The notes under the pieces: generated by a model
What the model saw: the letters and a program-made list of their open reading frames with translations, nothing else
Told to the model about the DNA's origin: nothing
Databases searched by the model: none
Part shown: one piece after another, positions 16,634 to 26,969 of the stretch
Layout: each line of letters starts with the position of its first letter
Position numbering within the stretch: the first letter of the stretch is position 1
Translations under genes and position numbers: made by a program
Assembly: GCA_033856275.1 (NCBI GenBank)
Contig: JAWVFJ010000049.1
Coordinates: 1 to 64,000, forward strand
Reading direction: 5' to 3'
Length of the DNA stretch: 64,000 nt
Source of the DNA: VRUE01 sp033856275
GTDB lineage: Bacteria > Actinomycetota > Thermoleophilia > Solirubrobacterales > 70-9

Positions 16634-17718
16634 GGATCGCCGTCCTCGGCGTTGGCCTGATCGGCGGCTCGATCGGGCTTGCCGCTCGGCGCCGACTCGA
16701 CGCGGAGGTCGTCGGCTTCGATCCCGACCCGGCAACGCTGAGCAAGGCGATGGAGGCGGGGGTGATCGCGCGGGGTGCCGCCACGGTCGCGGAGGCTTGC
16801 GCGGGGGCTGAGGTGATCTTCTGCGCCGCCCCGGTGGCGGGCCTGGCCGAACTGGCGGAAGCGACGCTCACTGCTTGCGGCCCCGACACGGTCGTCACCG
16901 ACGTCGGCTCGACCAAGCGCGACATCGTCGCCGCGCTCGGCGCCGACGAGCGCTTCATCGGCGGTCACCCGCTGGCCGGGGCGGAGACCTCCGGGGTCGA
17001 GAACGCCCGCGATGATCTCTTCGAGGGCGCCCGTTGGTATCTGACGCCGAAATCCGCCAGTTCCAGCGGCCTTCTTTACGACCGCCTGCAGAGGACCGTC
17101 GCCGGCCTCGGAGCACGGGTCCAGGCGATCGATCCGGAGGCACACGATCGGCTGATGGCGACGATCAGTCACCTGCCGCACGTCGTCGCAAACGTACTGG
17201 TCGGTCAGGCGGTGGCCGAGTTGACCCGCGACTCCGAGCGCATGCCGGAGGTCGGCCCCAGCTTCCGCGACACGACTCGCGTCGCCGGGGCGAACCCGGC
17301 GATCTGGGGCGACATCTTCGCCAGCAATAGCGAGGCCGTGGCCGAGGCCGTCGACGCCGTCGCCAAACGGCTGCGCGAGGCCGCCGAGCTGATCCGCGAA
17401 GGAGAGCGCGACGCGGTCGCCGAGTGGCACACCGGGGCGGCGGCCGACCGCCGTCGCCTACTCGAGACCGAACTCGCCGGCGGGCCGCTGCGCGAGTTGC
17501 GGGTGGTCGTCACCAACCGTCCCGGCACGATCGCCGAGCTGGCGCTCGCACTTGGCGAGGCGGGGGTCAACATCGAGGACATGGCGCTCTACCCGGCGCC
17601 CGACATGACTTCCGGCGCGGTCTCGCTCTGGGTCGCCGGCGACGAGCAGGCCGAACGGGCGGCGACACTTGTGCGCGAACTGGGCCACACGGTCAGCGCC
17701 GTCGGCAATGGCTCCTAG
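16630..17718 (+). CDS. tyrA: Prephenate dehydrogenase with C-terminal ACT domain
   Basis: NAD(P)-dependent oxidative decarboxylase of prephenate in tyrosine synthesis. 362 residues with the Rossmann GxGxxG at 7-12 (LGVGLIGGSIG), TDVGSTKRDIV, the catalytic-region segment FIGGHPLAGAETSGVENA, and SHLPHVVAN. From about 285 an ACT domain follows (RVVVTNRPGTIAELALALGE), expected to bind tyrosine for feedback inhibition. The start overlaps the aroF stop (ATGA) and aroA begins 2 bases after the stop, so the three are translationally linked. Confidence 0.95.
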
Positions 17719-17720
17719 GC

Positions 17721-19022
17721 ATGGCAACCCGCTTCGACCCGGTCGGGCCACTGCGCGGCAGCCTGCGGCCACCCGCCGATAAGTCGATCTCACACCGTGC
17801 CGCGCTGATCGCCGCGATGGGCGAAGGGGAGACGGAGATCGAGGGCTACCTCGACTCCGCCGACACCCGCTCGACGCTGGCCGCGGTGCAGGCGCTCGGC
17901 GCCGAAGTGGACGGTGTTGGGGCAAACGGCATCGAGCCGACGATTCGTGTCCGTGGCACAGGCCTGCGCGGGGCACGCCAAACGACGATCGACGTCGGCA
18001 ACGCCGGGACCTTGCTGCGGCTCTTGCCGGGTTGGCTCGCCGGGCAGCAAAACGGCACTTGGACACTCGATGGCGACGACTCGATCCGTCGCCGCCCGGT
18101 CGATCGCATTGCCCTGCCGCTGCGCGAGATGGGTGCATGCTTGAGCTGCCGCGAGGAGCGCTTGCCGCCGCTTCAGATCAAGGCCGTACCGCTGAAGGGG
18201 ATCGAGTACGAGCTGCCGATCGCCAGCGCTCAGGTGAAGTCCTGCCTGCTCTTCGCCGCCCTGCTGGCAGAGGGGGAGACCTGGGTGCGCGAGCCATCGC
18301 GCAGCCGCGACCACACCGAGCGGATGCTCGCCGCCGCCGGCGCCGAAGTCGCCTGGCTGCGCGGTGGCATCTCGGTCCGGCCGGCAAAACGGCTCGAGCC
18401 CGGTGACCTCGCCATTCCCGCCGATTTTTCCTCCGCCGCCTTCTTCATCGTCGCGGCGCTGCTCGTGCCCGGCAGCGAGGTGACTTTGGAGGGCGTCGGC
18501 ACTAACCCAACCCGGACTGGGTTGTTGACGATCCTCGAGCGCATGGGCGCCTCGATCGAGGTCGAGCCGGTTGGGGAGCGCGGCGGCGAGCCGATCGGCA
18601 CGGTGAGCGTCCGTGCTTCCTCGTTGCAGGGCGCCGAGATCGGTGGCGGGGAGATCCCGCTGGCGATCGACGAGCTGCCCCTGCTCGCTCTCGCTGCCTG
18701 CTTCGCGGAGGGCACGACGACGATCCGCGACGCGACCGAGCTACGCCGCAAGGAGTCCGATCGGGTCGCCACCACCTGCGAAGCGCTGAGCGCGCTCGGC
18801 GCGAGTGTCGAAGCGCGTGAGGACGGTATGCGAATCGAGGGGAGCGGCGGCTTGCACGGCGGCGCCATTGACTCCCACGGCGACCACCGCATCGCCATGC
18901 TCGGTGCCATCGCCGGCCTCGCCTCGGGCGAGGGCGTAGTGGTCGAGGGCATGGGCGCCGCGGCGGTCAGCTACCCGGGCTTCGAGGCCGACCTCGCTTC
19001 GCTGGCAGCAAAGGGCGTCTGA
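17721..19022 (+). CDS. aroA: 3-phosphoshikimate 1-carboxyvinyltransferase (EPSP synthase)
   Basis: Transfers enolpyruvate from PEP to shikimate-3-phosphate, the sixth step of chorismate synthesis. 433 residues from ATG 17721, with K21 and S22 in PADKSISHRAALIAAM, DVGNAGTLLRLLPGWLAG (the family NAGT motif), PIASAQVKSCLLFAALLAEG, and the catalytic-region LRRKESDRVATT and DSHGDHRIAMLGAIAGL. The reading frame extends upstream into tyrA, but homology and the 2-base spacing fix the start. In the PEP site, the residue pattern around NAGT looks like class I rather than the glyphosate-tolerant class II, though I would not rely on this by eye. Confidence 0.96.
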   Translation: MATRFDPVGPLRGSLRPPADKSISHRAALIAAMGEGETEIEGYLDSADTRSTLAAVQALGAEVDGVGANGIEPTIRVRGTGLRGARQTTIDVGNAGTLLRLLPGWLAGQQNGTWTLDGDDSIRRRPVDRIALPLREMGACLSCREERLPPLQIKAVPLKGIEYELPIASAQVKSCLLFAALLAEGETWVREPSRSRDHTERMLAAAGAEVAWLRGGISVRPAKRLEPGDLAIPADFSSAAFFIVAALLVPGSEVTLEGVGTNPTRTGLLTILERMGASIEVEPVGERGGEPIGTVSVRASSLQGAEIGGGEIPLAIDELPLLALAACFAEGTTTIRDATELRRKESDRVATTCEALSALGASVEAREDGMRIEGSGGLHGGAIDSHGDHRIAMLGAIAGLASGEGVVVEGMGAAAVSYPGFEADLASLAAKGV

Positions 19023-19065
19023 GCGCGCAACGCCGCGAGCGGCCACCGTCTCTACGCTGCCGCCC

Positions 19066-19704
19066 ATGGTCATCGCCATCGACGGGCCCGCGGGCGCCGG
19101 CAAGTCCAGCGTTGCGCGCGCCCTTGCCGCCAAGCTCGGCTTCACCTATCTCGACTCCGGGGCGATGTATCGCTGCGTGGCACTCGCGGCTTTTCGGCGC
19201 GGAGTCGATCTCAACGACCCGGAGGCGACGACTGCCATCGCCGGGGAGATCTCGCTCTCTGTGGATGGCGATCGAGTCGAACTTGACGGCGAGGACGTCA
19301 GCACAGAGATCCGTGAGCCACGTGTGACCGAGGCTTCCTCGCGGATCTCGGTTCACCCCGGCGTTCGCGAGGCGATGGTCAAGCGCCAACGCGAGTCGAT
19401 CGCGACGGGCCGCTATGTGGCTGAGGGCCGTGACATCGGCACCGTGGTCAGTCCCGACGCGCCGCTGAAGGTCTTCCTGACTGCCTCGCCAGAGGAGCGC
19501 GCCAGCCGCCGCGCCGCCCAGACCGGCGAGGACCCCGAGGCCGTTCTCGCCGTCCAGCACGAACGCGACCAGCGCGACGAGAGCCGCGAGCACAGCGCCC
19601 TGCGCCCGGCGGATGACGCCGTCGAGATCGATACCACCGGTATGTCGCTCGACGAGGTCGTCGAGCGGATCGCTGCCCTTGCCGGGGATCGAGACCTGGC
19701 ATGA
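19066..19704 (+). CDS. cmk: Cytidylate kinase
   Basis: Phosphorylates CMP/dCMP with ATP. 212 residues: P-loop GPAGAGKS at 7-14, the CMP-binding FTYLDSGAMYRCVAL, REPRVTEASSRISVHPGVRE, and the AEGRDIGTVVSPDAPLKVFL lid/base region with the conserved RDIGTVV. It sits between aroA and der in the usual actinobacterial and firmicute order. The 43-base gap to aroA holds no obvious signal. Its stop lies just before a nested stem-loop that separates it from der. Confidence 0.96.
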   Translation: MVIAIDGPAGAGKSSVARALAAKLGFTYLDSGAMYRCVALAAFRRGVDLNDPEATTAIAGEISLSVDGDRVELDGEDVSTEIREPRVTEASSRISVHPGVREAMVKRQRESIATGRYVAEGRDIGTVVSPDAPLKVFLTASPEERASRRAAQTGEDPEAVLAVQHERDQRDESREHSALRPADDAVEIDTTGMSLDEVVERIAALAGDRDLA

Positions 19705-19706
19705 CG

Positions 19707-19753
19707 AGGTGCAACGCATTGACCCCCGCGTACGGGGACAAAACGTTGCACCT
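19707..19753. terminator. Nested stem-loop between cmk and der
   Basis: AGGTGCAACG (19707-19716) pairs perfectly with CGTTGCACCT (19744-19753). Within the loop a second short hairpin, CCCCG-cgta-CGGGG, can form. It follows the cmk stop by 2 bases and precedes the der start by 15. There is no U-tract, so it may be a Rho-independent-like or processing hairpin. The two-tier shape recurs at other gene ends in this window. Confidence 0.65.
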
Positions 19754-19768
19754 GAGGGTGAGCCGACT

Positions 19769-21091
19769 GTGAGCCGGCTTCCCGCCGTCGCCATCGTCGG
19801 TTTCCCCAATGTCGGTAAGAGCACCCTGGTCAACCGGCTCGCTGGCGGCCGCGAGGCCGTCACCCACTCCGAGCCGGGCGTGACGCGCGACCGCAAGCGG
19901 GTGCGCTGCGAATGGAACGGACTGGCCTTCGAGCTGCTCGACACCGGCGGCATCGATCTCGAGGACGAATCCGAGCTGGCCCGCGACATCCAGCAGCAGG
20001 CCCGCCTCGGGATTGCCGAGGCCGATGCGGTCCTCTTCGTCGTCGACGCACGCGCCGGCGTCCGCGCCGGCGACGTCGACTTGGCGAAGACGCTGCGCGG
20101 TGCCGATGTGCCGGTTCTCGTCGTCGCCAACAAGCTCGACCGGCCCGAGGACGAGCACTTGAGCGCCGAACTGAACCAGCTCGGTCTCGGCGAGCCGCTG
20201 CCAGTTTCGGCGAGCCATGGCCTCGGCAGCGGCGACCTGCTCGACCGCGTGGTCGAACTGCTCGGCGAGCACGCCTCGCCCGGCGAGGAGACCGATGCCG
20301 TCCGCGTCGCCGTGATCGGGCGTCCGAACGTCGGCAAGTCCTCGCTGATCAACGCCTTCCTCGGCTCCGAGCGGGTGATCGTCTCCGCTCGCGCCGGCAC
20401 CACCCGCGACGCGATCGACACCGAGATCGAGGTCGACGGGCGTCGCGTCATCCTGGTCGACACCGCCGGGCTGCGGCGCCGCTCCAAGGTCGCCGGCTCG
20501 GTCGATTACTACGCCCAGCTGCGCTCCGAACACGCCGTCGAGCGCGCCGACGTCGCCCTCGTCGTCTGCGATGCCTCAGACGGGATCACCGCCGAGGATC
20601 TGCGCGTCTCCGAGATCGCGATGCGGGCCGGCTGCGCAACCCTGCTCGCGCTCAACAAGTGGGACGTCACCCGCACCGACATCGATGACGCCCGCGCCCG
20701 GGCCACGCAGAAGCTGCGCCTGCGCCCCGCCGTCGTCACCTGCTCGGCAACGCGCGGCCGCAACGTCGCCAACCTGCTGCCCAAGGCGGTGGAGCTGGCC
20801 GATCGCGCCGCCGAGCGGATTCCCACCCCTGAGCTCAATCGCTTCGTCGCCGACGTCGTCGGCAAAACGCCGCCGCCGTCCCGGCGCGGCCGTCGCCTGC
20901 GCCTCTACTACGCCGCGCAGGTGGGCGAGCGCCCACCGCGGATCGCGATCCAGGTCAACGATCGCAAGCTGATCAACCGCGACTGGGCCTACCACCTGGA
21001 GAACCGGCTGCGCGACACCTACGGGCTCCAGGGCGTCCCCCTGGTGATCGACTTCGTCCCGCACTCCGGTACCCGCCGAGGGCGCGCCTGA
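19769..21091 (+). CDS. der: GTPase Der (EngA), ribosome biogenesis
   Basis: Double-GTPase needed for 50S subunit maturation. 440 residues from GTG 19769: first G domain with GFPNVGKST at 11-19 and DTGGID; second with GRPNVGKSS at 184-192, VDTAGLRRRSKVAG and NKWD; then a KH-like C-terminal domain (PPRIAIQVNDRKLINRDWAY). The frame is open upstream through the hairpin and into cmk, but the family N terminus (RLPAVAIVGFPN) starts here. It is followed by a family C repeat and metK. Confidence 0.96.
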   Translation: MSRLPAVAIVGFPNVGKSTLVNRLAGGREAVTHSEPGVTRDRKRVRCEWNGLAFELLDTGGIDLEDESELARDIQQQARLGIAEADAVLFVVDARAGVRAGDVDLAKTLRGADVPVLVVANKLDRPEDEHLSAELNQLGLGEPLPVSASHGLGSGDLLDRVVELLGEHASPGEETDAVRVAVIGRPNVGKSSLINAFLGSERVIVSARAGTTRDAIDTEIEVDGRRVILVDTAGLRRRSKVAGSVDYYAQLRSEHAVERADVALVVCDASDGITAEDLRVSEIAMRAGCATLLALNKWDVTRTDIDDARARATQKLRLRPAVVTCSATRGRNVANLLPKAVELADRAAERIPTPELNRFVADVVGKTPPPSRRGRRLRLYYAAQVGERPPRIAIQVNDRKLINRDWAYHLENRLRDTYGLQGVPLVIDFVPHSGTRRGRA

Positions 21092-21105
21092 CGCGGGGCA
21101 TGCCC

Positions 21106-21158
21106 GCGTCCTCAGTCGCTCGCGCGCTGAAGCACGTCACGCTCCCCGCGTCCTGGCC
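21106..21158 (+). repeat. Dispersed repeat family C, copy 2
   Basis: Same length and orientation as the copy at 4938-4990, and bounded by the same GCGTCCT direct heptamers. In the central hairpin one T-A pair of copy 1 is replaced by C-G here, while another position becomes a C/A mismatch, so covariation is partial. It lies between der and metK, preceded by a near-palindrome at 21091-21107 (CGCGGGGCATGCCCGCG). The metK start is 47 bases downstream. Confidence 0.68.
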
Positions 21159-21204
21159 TGCGCGATCCCTGCACGCTCCGGGTCAGCAACGCTAGGCTTC
21201 CGGC

Positions 21205-22455
<1,251 letters not shown>

Positions 22456-22467
22456 AGTACAAGCGGG

Positions 22468-22616
22468 GAGGGGTCTGGTCGGGCTCCGGTCGAATTGATG
22501 TCGCACGCGCGCTCCGCGCGCTTAGCTCCGGAGCTTGAGCGCGGCTACGCCGCGCAATAGACGGATTGCATTTCCGCCGCTTCGCGACATTCGCCCGGAG
22601 CCCGACCAGACCCCTC
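22468..22616 (+). repeat. Nested hairpin element family B, copy B1
   Basis: Outer arms 22468-22495 and 22589-22616 pair over 28 bases with one mismatch. The core includes CGCGCAATAGACGGATTGCA, nearly identical to copy B2 (38777-38833) and, on the opposite strand, to copy B3 (23290-23343). It starts 12 bases after the metK stop and lies between convergent genes. An inner arm, ATGTCGC/GCGACAT, is also present. Confidence 0.88.
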
Positions 22617-22669
22617 GCGACCCAAATGAATGTCACTGGGCATCAGGTAGCCATTCAAACCGTTGGCGA

Positions 22670-23215
22670 TTAATGGGCGGCGAGGTCGACGCCGGCGGCC
22701 TTCTGGGCTGCTTCCAAGAACATGTTGCGGTAGCGATCAAACTGCCTGTGGAGGGCGAGTGCGTCCCTCATGTTTTGCTGGTAGCTGTCGGGAATCTGAT
22801 CTCCCTGTGGCCTCACTCGGAGATCCAGCAGGTAATAGGTGCTCCGAATTGCATGTGCTGTGGCCTGCGCTTGGTCGAGCGACGCAACAACTGGATCGTC
22901 GCTTTTGAAGCGGATTCGGACTGCGGCCTGGGCCGAATCCAAGGCGCCGATGTGCTCATCAAGTGTGCGGAACTCACCTTCTTCATCCTCCGGCCAGTTT
23001 TTCCCCGTCGTTAGTGCCGGTCCGAACGCATCCTGCGCTCGACTAAGTGCTTCCTTCAGGCGACTGAGCTCCAGAGCTCCATCGGCCAGGATTACACGCG
23101 CATCGCGCGCATCCTCCAGTTTGCGCTCGTGCTTGAAGCGCAGCAACCCCAAGACCACGGTTGCTACAAGGGCGCTGACCGACACGATCAGTCCAAGAAC
23201 GGTTCCGAGTTCCAC
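22670..23215 (-). CDS. Single-TM coiled-coil protein of unknown function
   Basis: I do not recognise this 181-residue protein. It has one N-terminal transmembrane helix (residues 4-25, GTVLGLIVSVSALVATVVLG), then a highly charged, helix-forming region (FKHERKLEDARDARVILADG, LDSAQAAVRIRFKSDD) with no cysteine motif or catalytic signature. The expected topology is an anchored cytoplasmic domain. Base composition is lower in G+C than its neighbours (57 and 62 percent in two 60-base lines counted), and it lies between two inverted copies of repeat family B, which together suggest acquisition. The 181 residues appear intact. Confidence 0.68.
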   Translation of the reverse strand: MELGTVLGLIVSVSALVATVVLGLLRFKHERKLEDARDARVILADGALELSRLKEALSRAQDAFGPALTTGKNWPEDEEGEFRTLDEHIGALDSAQAAVRIRFKSDDPVVASLDQAQATAHAIRSTYYLLDLRVRPQGDQIPDSYQQNMRDALALHRQFDRYRNMFLEAAQKAAGVDLAAH

Positions 23216-23265
23216 AAGTCAATCGTCGCCGTAGGGGCGGACGATGGTGCAGTGCATAGTTGAGT

Positions 23266-23418
23266 GGGGATGCCGGTGCCCCTCCCCGGGAATGTCGCGA
23301 AGCGGCGGAAATGCAATCCGGTATCTGCGCGGCGCAGCCGCGCACCTTTTCAGTCGCCAAGCGGGCGCGAAGCGCGCGCGTGCGACATCAATTCACGGGG
23401 AGGGGCACCGGCATCCCC
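23266..23418 (-). repeat. Nested hairpin element family B, copy B3 (inverted)
   Basis: Outer arms 23266-23288 and 23396-23418 are perfectly complementary over 23 bases, with sequence unlike the arms of B1 or B2. The core on the minus strand matches B1 at both ends: GAATTGATGTCGCACGCGCG at one side and ATTGCATTTCCGCCGCTTCG at the other. It sits 3 bases after the stop of the PH-domain gene and 50 bases upstream of the unknown membrane protein gene. Confidence 0.87.
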
Positions 23419-23421
23419 GCC

Positions 23422-23925
23422 CTAGCGGGGCGGCTGAGCTTCGCCCAGCCCATGTGAGCCAGCTGCGTTTGCTCCAGTTGCTTGATCGACGCTGTGGACT
23501 ACGTCGCTGGGGTCGGCGACTCCGGCGAAGACGAAGTTGTAGTCGTCGCCGGCGGCGGTGTCGAAGTCGACGTCGCCGATTTGCATCAGGCGCTGGTAGA
23601 CGGACTGCTTGAAGTTGACGTTCTGGACCCGCTCGAGGCGGGTCTCCTGCACCTCGCGGGAGACGATTCCCCGTTTGATGTTGAGGCGGCGGTCCGTGAT
23701 CGTGTAGGTCGTGGCGACGCGCTTGACGAAGCCGATCAGGACGGTCAGGGCGACTATGACGAGGACGATCAGGAAGACCGTGCCGTTGCTGACGAAGAAA
23801 GACGCGATCGCCCCGAGGATCGCGGCGACCAGGATCCCCTTCAGGTAGAAGCCGAGGATCGCCCGCCAAGAAGGGTGGCCCTGGAAGATCACCCGCTCTC
23901 CGGGGCTGAGGTTGAGCGCCGCCAT
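23422..23925 (-). CDS. PH-domain (bPH2, DUF304/YdbS-like) membrane protein
   Basis: 167 residues: a short N-terminal segment with a conserved GERVIFQGHPSWRAIL motif, two closely spaced transmembrane helices (FYLKGILVAAILGAIASFFV and FLIVLVIVALTVLIGFV), then a bacterial PH domain with the typical TTYTITDRRLNIKRGIVSRE and ETRLERVQNVNFKQSVYQRL. These proteins are common in actinobacteria, and their roles are mostly unknown, possibly in membrane or envelope organisation. The C-terminal tail after about 150 is low complexity. It diverges from priA. A 12-base motif (ATCAGATATGCA) also found upstream of rnc lies in the intergenic gap. Confidence 0.86.
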   Translation of the reverse strand: MAALNLSPGERVIFQGHPSWRAILGFYLKGILVAAILGAIASFFVSNGTVFLIVLVIVALTVLIGFVKRVATTYTITDRRLNIKRGIVSREVQETRLERVQNVNFKQSVYQRLMQIGDVDFDTAAGDDYNFVFAGVADPSDVVHSVDQATGANAAGSHGLGEAQPPR

Positions 23926-24037
23926 CAGGGAGTTCGCCCTCGCTCACTCACGCAGGATCAGATATGCACGTTCGTTCGCTCCGGCTCACAGGCGGCAGCA
24001 TACCCGCGCCGTCCGCACCCCTCCATACGGTGCTCAA

Positions 24038-26227
24038 GTGTCAATAGCGAAGGTTGAGCCGCTCACCACCGCCCGCGCCCTGCGCGGGCCCTTTGACTAT
24101 CGCCTTCCCGACGCAATGTCCGATCTCGGGGTCGGCAGCATCGTCAAGGTTCCCTTCGGTCGGCGGCGCCTGCTCGGCGTCGTCGTCGGCCTGGCCGATG
24201 CGTCCTCGTTGCCGCCCGAGCGGCTCGCCGAGCCGGTCGAAGCACTCGAGGCGGGCACGCCGCCGGAGCTGGTCCGGCTCGGTCTCTGGATCGCCGAGGA
24301 GTACTGCTCGACGCCTTCACGAGGGCTGCAGCTGGTCCTGCCGCCGGGTACTGGGGCAGCTGGTCAGCGGGTGCGCTCGCGGCAGGAGCTACGGGCCGAG
24401 ATCACCGCGGCCGGGGAGGAGGCGCTGAGCGGGGGCGAGCGCCTTGGCGTCAAGCAGCGGGCGGTGCTGGAGGCCTTGCGGTCCGGCGAGATGTCGGCTC
24501 CCGAGCTTGTCGCCGCGGTTAGCTCAGACCGCGGCGTGCTGCGCCGTCTCGAGCAGCGCGGCTTGGTTGCCACTCGCAGCTCGCAGGTGCGCCGCCGCTC
24601 CACCCACCCGCAGGTCGGCGCCAGCGCCGGTCGTCCCGAGCTGCTGCCCGAACAGGAAGCCGCGGTGCAGAGCATTGTCGCCGCGCTCGACGGCGAGGCG
24701 GGCGCCCCGCGCGAGCAGCTCCTGCACGGGGTCACCGGATCGGGCAAGACAGAGGTCTACCTCGCCGCGGTCGAGGCGGCGCTGGCGCGAGGCACCGGAG
24801 CGATCGTGCTGGTTCCCGAGATCGGCTTGGCGCCGCAGGCAGTGGCTCGCTTTCGGGCTCGGCTCGGTGACCGCTTCGCGGTCCTGCACTCCGCCCTTTC
24901 CGACGGCGAGCGCTACGACGAGTGGCGGCGATTGCGCAGTGGCGAGGCAAACGTCTGCGTCGGGCCGCGCTCGGCCGTTTTCGCGCCGCTGCGCGAGCTC
25001 GGCTTGATCGTGATCGACGAGGAGCACGACGCCTCTTATAAGCAGGAGGGCGACCCTTGCTACGACGCTCGCACCGTCGCCCGCCGGCGGGCCACCGAGT
25101 GCGGCGCGGTGCTGCTCGCCGGTACCGCGACGCCGCGGCCGGAGTCCTGGCTGCAGCTGCCGCGGCTGCAGCTGCCGCGGCGGGTCGACGGTCGCCCGAT
25201 GCCGCCGGTGCGGGTTCTCGACATGCGCGAGGCCGACCCACGCTCCGGTGCCCTGCATCCCGATACATGGGCCGCGCTAGAGAGTGTGCGCGGAGCCGGC
25301 GCCAAGGCGATCGTGATGGTCAACCGGCGCGGCTTTGCTCCCTGGCTCACCTGCCGCTCCTGCGGCGAGCATTGGAGCTGCCTCAACTGTGACGTCTCGC
25401 TGATCGTCCATCGCCATAGTGGGCGGCTCGTCTGCCATCACTGCGCCCATCGCGAGCCGCTGCCCAGCGCCTGCGATGCATGCGGCTCGACCACCCTCTC
25501 GCAGGCCGGAGTGGGAACCGAGCAAGTCGAGGCGCTGCTGGCTGAGCGGCTGGCCCCGATGCCCGTCTTCAGGCTTGACGCCGACACCGCAGCCGGACGG
25601 GGTGCTCATGCCCGCATCCTCGCCGCCTTCGGCGAGGCCGAGAGCGGCATCCTCGTCGGTACTCAGATGGTCGCCAAGGGCCACGACTTTCCCGAAGTGA
25701 CCCTGAGCGCGATCCTCGACGCCGACGCCACTCTGCGCTTCCCGGACTTTCGCGCCGCGGAGCGAACCTTCGCGATGGTCACCCAACTGGCGGGCCGCAG
25801 TGGCCGTGGCATCGCCGGCGGCGAGGTGATCGTGCAGACCCTGGCCCCGACCGCGTCCAGCATCGTCCACGCCGCCGGACACGATGCGAGCAACTTCCTC
25901 GCTGAGGAGATCGAGCGGCGGCGGGTACTGTGCTACCCGCCCTTCTCGCACCTGACCCGGATCGTGCTCAAGGCCGAGTCCGAGCCCCGCCTCGACAAGG
26001 CGGCGGCGCGTCTAGCCGACGACCTCCGTTCGGCGTTGCCGGAGGACACCGATCTGCTCGGTCCCGCGCCGATGTTTCGCGTCCGCAACCGCCACCGCCG
26101 CCGGCTATTGCTCAAGGCCGGCGAGCGCGAGGCGACTGTCAGCGCCGTTGGCAACACGGTCGAGCGCCTCGCCGGCGACCGCACCCTCCGCGACATCGCG
26201 ATCTCGGTCGACGTCGACCCCCAGTAA
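24038..26227 (+). CDS. priA: Primosomal protein N' (replication restart helicase PriA)
   Basis: SF2 DNA helicase that reloads the replisome at stalled forks. 729 residues from GTG 24038: N-terminal fork-binding domain (TTARALRGPFDYRLP), Walker A GVTGSGKTE near 230, Walker B/DEEH in LIVIDEEHDASYKQEG, and a zinc-binding insertion with eight cysteines (CRSCGEHWSCLNC, CHHC, CDACGS), followed by QMVAKGHDFPEVTL. Both ATPase motifs look intact, unlike some actinobacterial PriA proteins reported as degenerate. The upstream open frame to 23912 covers the intergenic region and is not used. Def and fmt follow. Confidence 0.94.
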   Translation: MSIAKVEPLTTARALRGPFDYRLPDAMSDLGVGSIVKVPFGRRRLLGVVVGLADASSLPPERLAEPVEALEAGTPPELVRLGLWIAEEYCSTPSRGLQLVLPPGTGAAGQRVRSRQELRAEITAAGEEALSGGERLGVKQRAVLEALRSGEMSAPELVAAVSSDRGVLRRLEQRGLVATRSSQVRRRSTHPQVGASAGRPELLPEQEAAVQSIVAALDGEAGAPREQLLHGVTGSGKTEVYLAAVEAALARGTGAIVLVPEIGLAPQAVARFRARLGDRFAVLHSALSDGERYDEWRRLRSGEANVCVGPRSAVFAPLRELGLIVIDEEHDASYKQEGDPCYDARTVARRRATECGAVLLAGTATPRPESWLQLPRLQLPRRVDGRPMPPVRVLDMREADPRSGALHPDTWAALESVRGAGAKAIVMVNRRGFAPWLTCRSCGEHWSCLNCDVSLIVHRHSGRLVCHHCAHREPLPSACDACGSTTLSQAGVGTEQVEALLAERLAPMPVFRLDADTAAGRGAHARILAAFGEAESGILVGTQMVAKGHDFPEVTLSAILDADATLRFPDFRAAERTFAMVTQLAGRSGRGIAGGEVIVQTLAPTASSIVHAAGHDASNFLAEEIERRRVLCYPPFSHLTRIVLKAESEPRLDKAAARLADDLRSALPEDTDLLGPAPMFRVRNRHRRRLLLKAGEREATVSAVGNTVERLAGDRTLRDIAISVDVDPQ

Positions 26228-26257
26228 CGCGAGCGCGATCCTTAGACTCAGAATTCG

Positions 26258-26899
26258 ATGAGCGAGCACGCGGAGACGGAGACCGACGAGCGCGGCGAGA
26301 GCGAGCTTGAAACCGAGCTGCTCGAGCGGCGCGAAGCGGCGCTAACGCACATAGTCAAGTTCGGCGATCCAGTGCTGAAGAGCAAGGCCTCGTCGGTGCG
26401 CGAGTTCGGCCCGGAGTTGCGCGCCGAGGTCGAACGGATGGTGGGGATCATGCGCGACGCCATGGGTGTCGGCCTTGCCGCCACCCAGGTCGGGCTGCTG
26501 CGCCGGCTGCTGGTCTTCCAGGCTGGTCCTGACAGCGAGCCGACCGCGCTCATCAACCCAGAGGTCGAGTGGCGCTCCGACGAGGTCGTAGTCGCTGAGG
26601 AGGGCTGCCTCAGTCTGCCCCGTGTCTCAATGGATGTCGAGCGGCCGCTGCACGCGCGGTTCAGCGGGCTCGACGTCGATGGTGAGTCGGTGGGCCTCGA
26701 GGCCTCCGGCCTCGAGGCCCGCGTGCTCCAGCACGAGATCGATCACCTCGACGGGGTCCTAATCCTCGACCGGGCGCCGCGGGCGCAGCGCAAGGGCGCC
26801 CTGCGGGCCCTACGTGAGGGTGAGAGCTATAGCCCGCCGCTGGCCGAGCAGGAGGCCAACGACGAGGGCGAGCATCGCGAGCCAAAGCACACAGCGTGA
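26258..26899 (+). CDS. def: Peptide deformylase
   Basis: Metalloenzyme removing the N-formyl group from nascent proteins. 213 residues, with all three motifs: GVGLAATQVG (70-79), EGCLSLP (115-121, metal ligand C117) and HEIDH (159-163, two histidine ligands and the catalytic Glu160). A highly charged N-terminal extension of about 28 residues precedes the domain. ATG 26258 is the only good start. It is followed by fmt, the enzyme that adds the formyl group, and both act in the same translation-initiation cycle. Confidence 0.96.
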   Translation: MSEHAETETDERGESELETELLERREAALTHIVKFGDPVLKSKASSVREFGPELRAEVERMVGIMRDAMGVGLAATQVGLLRRLLVFQAGPDSEPTALINPEVEWRSDEVVVAEEGCLSLPRVSMDVERPLHARFSGLDVDGESVGLEASGLEARVLQHEIDHLDGVLILDRAPRAQRKGALRALREGESYSPPLAEQEANDEGEHREPKHTA

Positions 26900-26969
26900 G
26901 CGCGCCAATCGCCGCGGACCCGAACACCCGGCAGTCACCGTGCCGATTGACGCACCCACGAAGAGACGC

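Noticed and set aside
21092..21204. SAM riboswitch upstream of metK
   Set aside because: The space is occupied by a family C repeat and a near-palindrome; no SAM-I or SAM-II consensus is recognisable.
22456..23421. CRISPR array suggested by repeated units
   Set aside because: The repeats are two inverted hairpin elements 650 bases apart around a gene, not regularly spaced short direct repeats.
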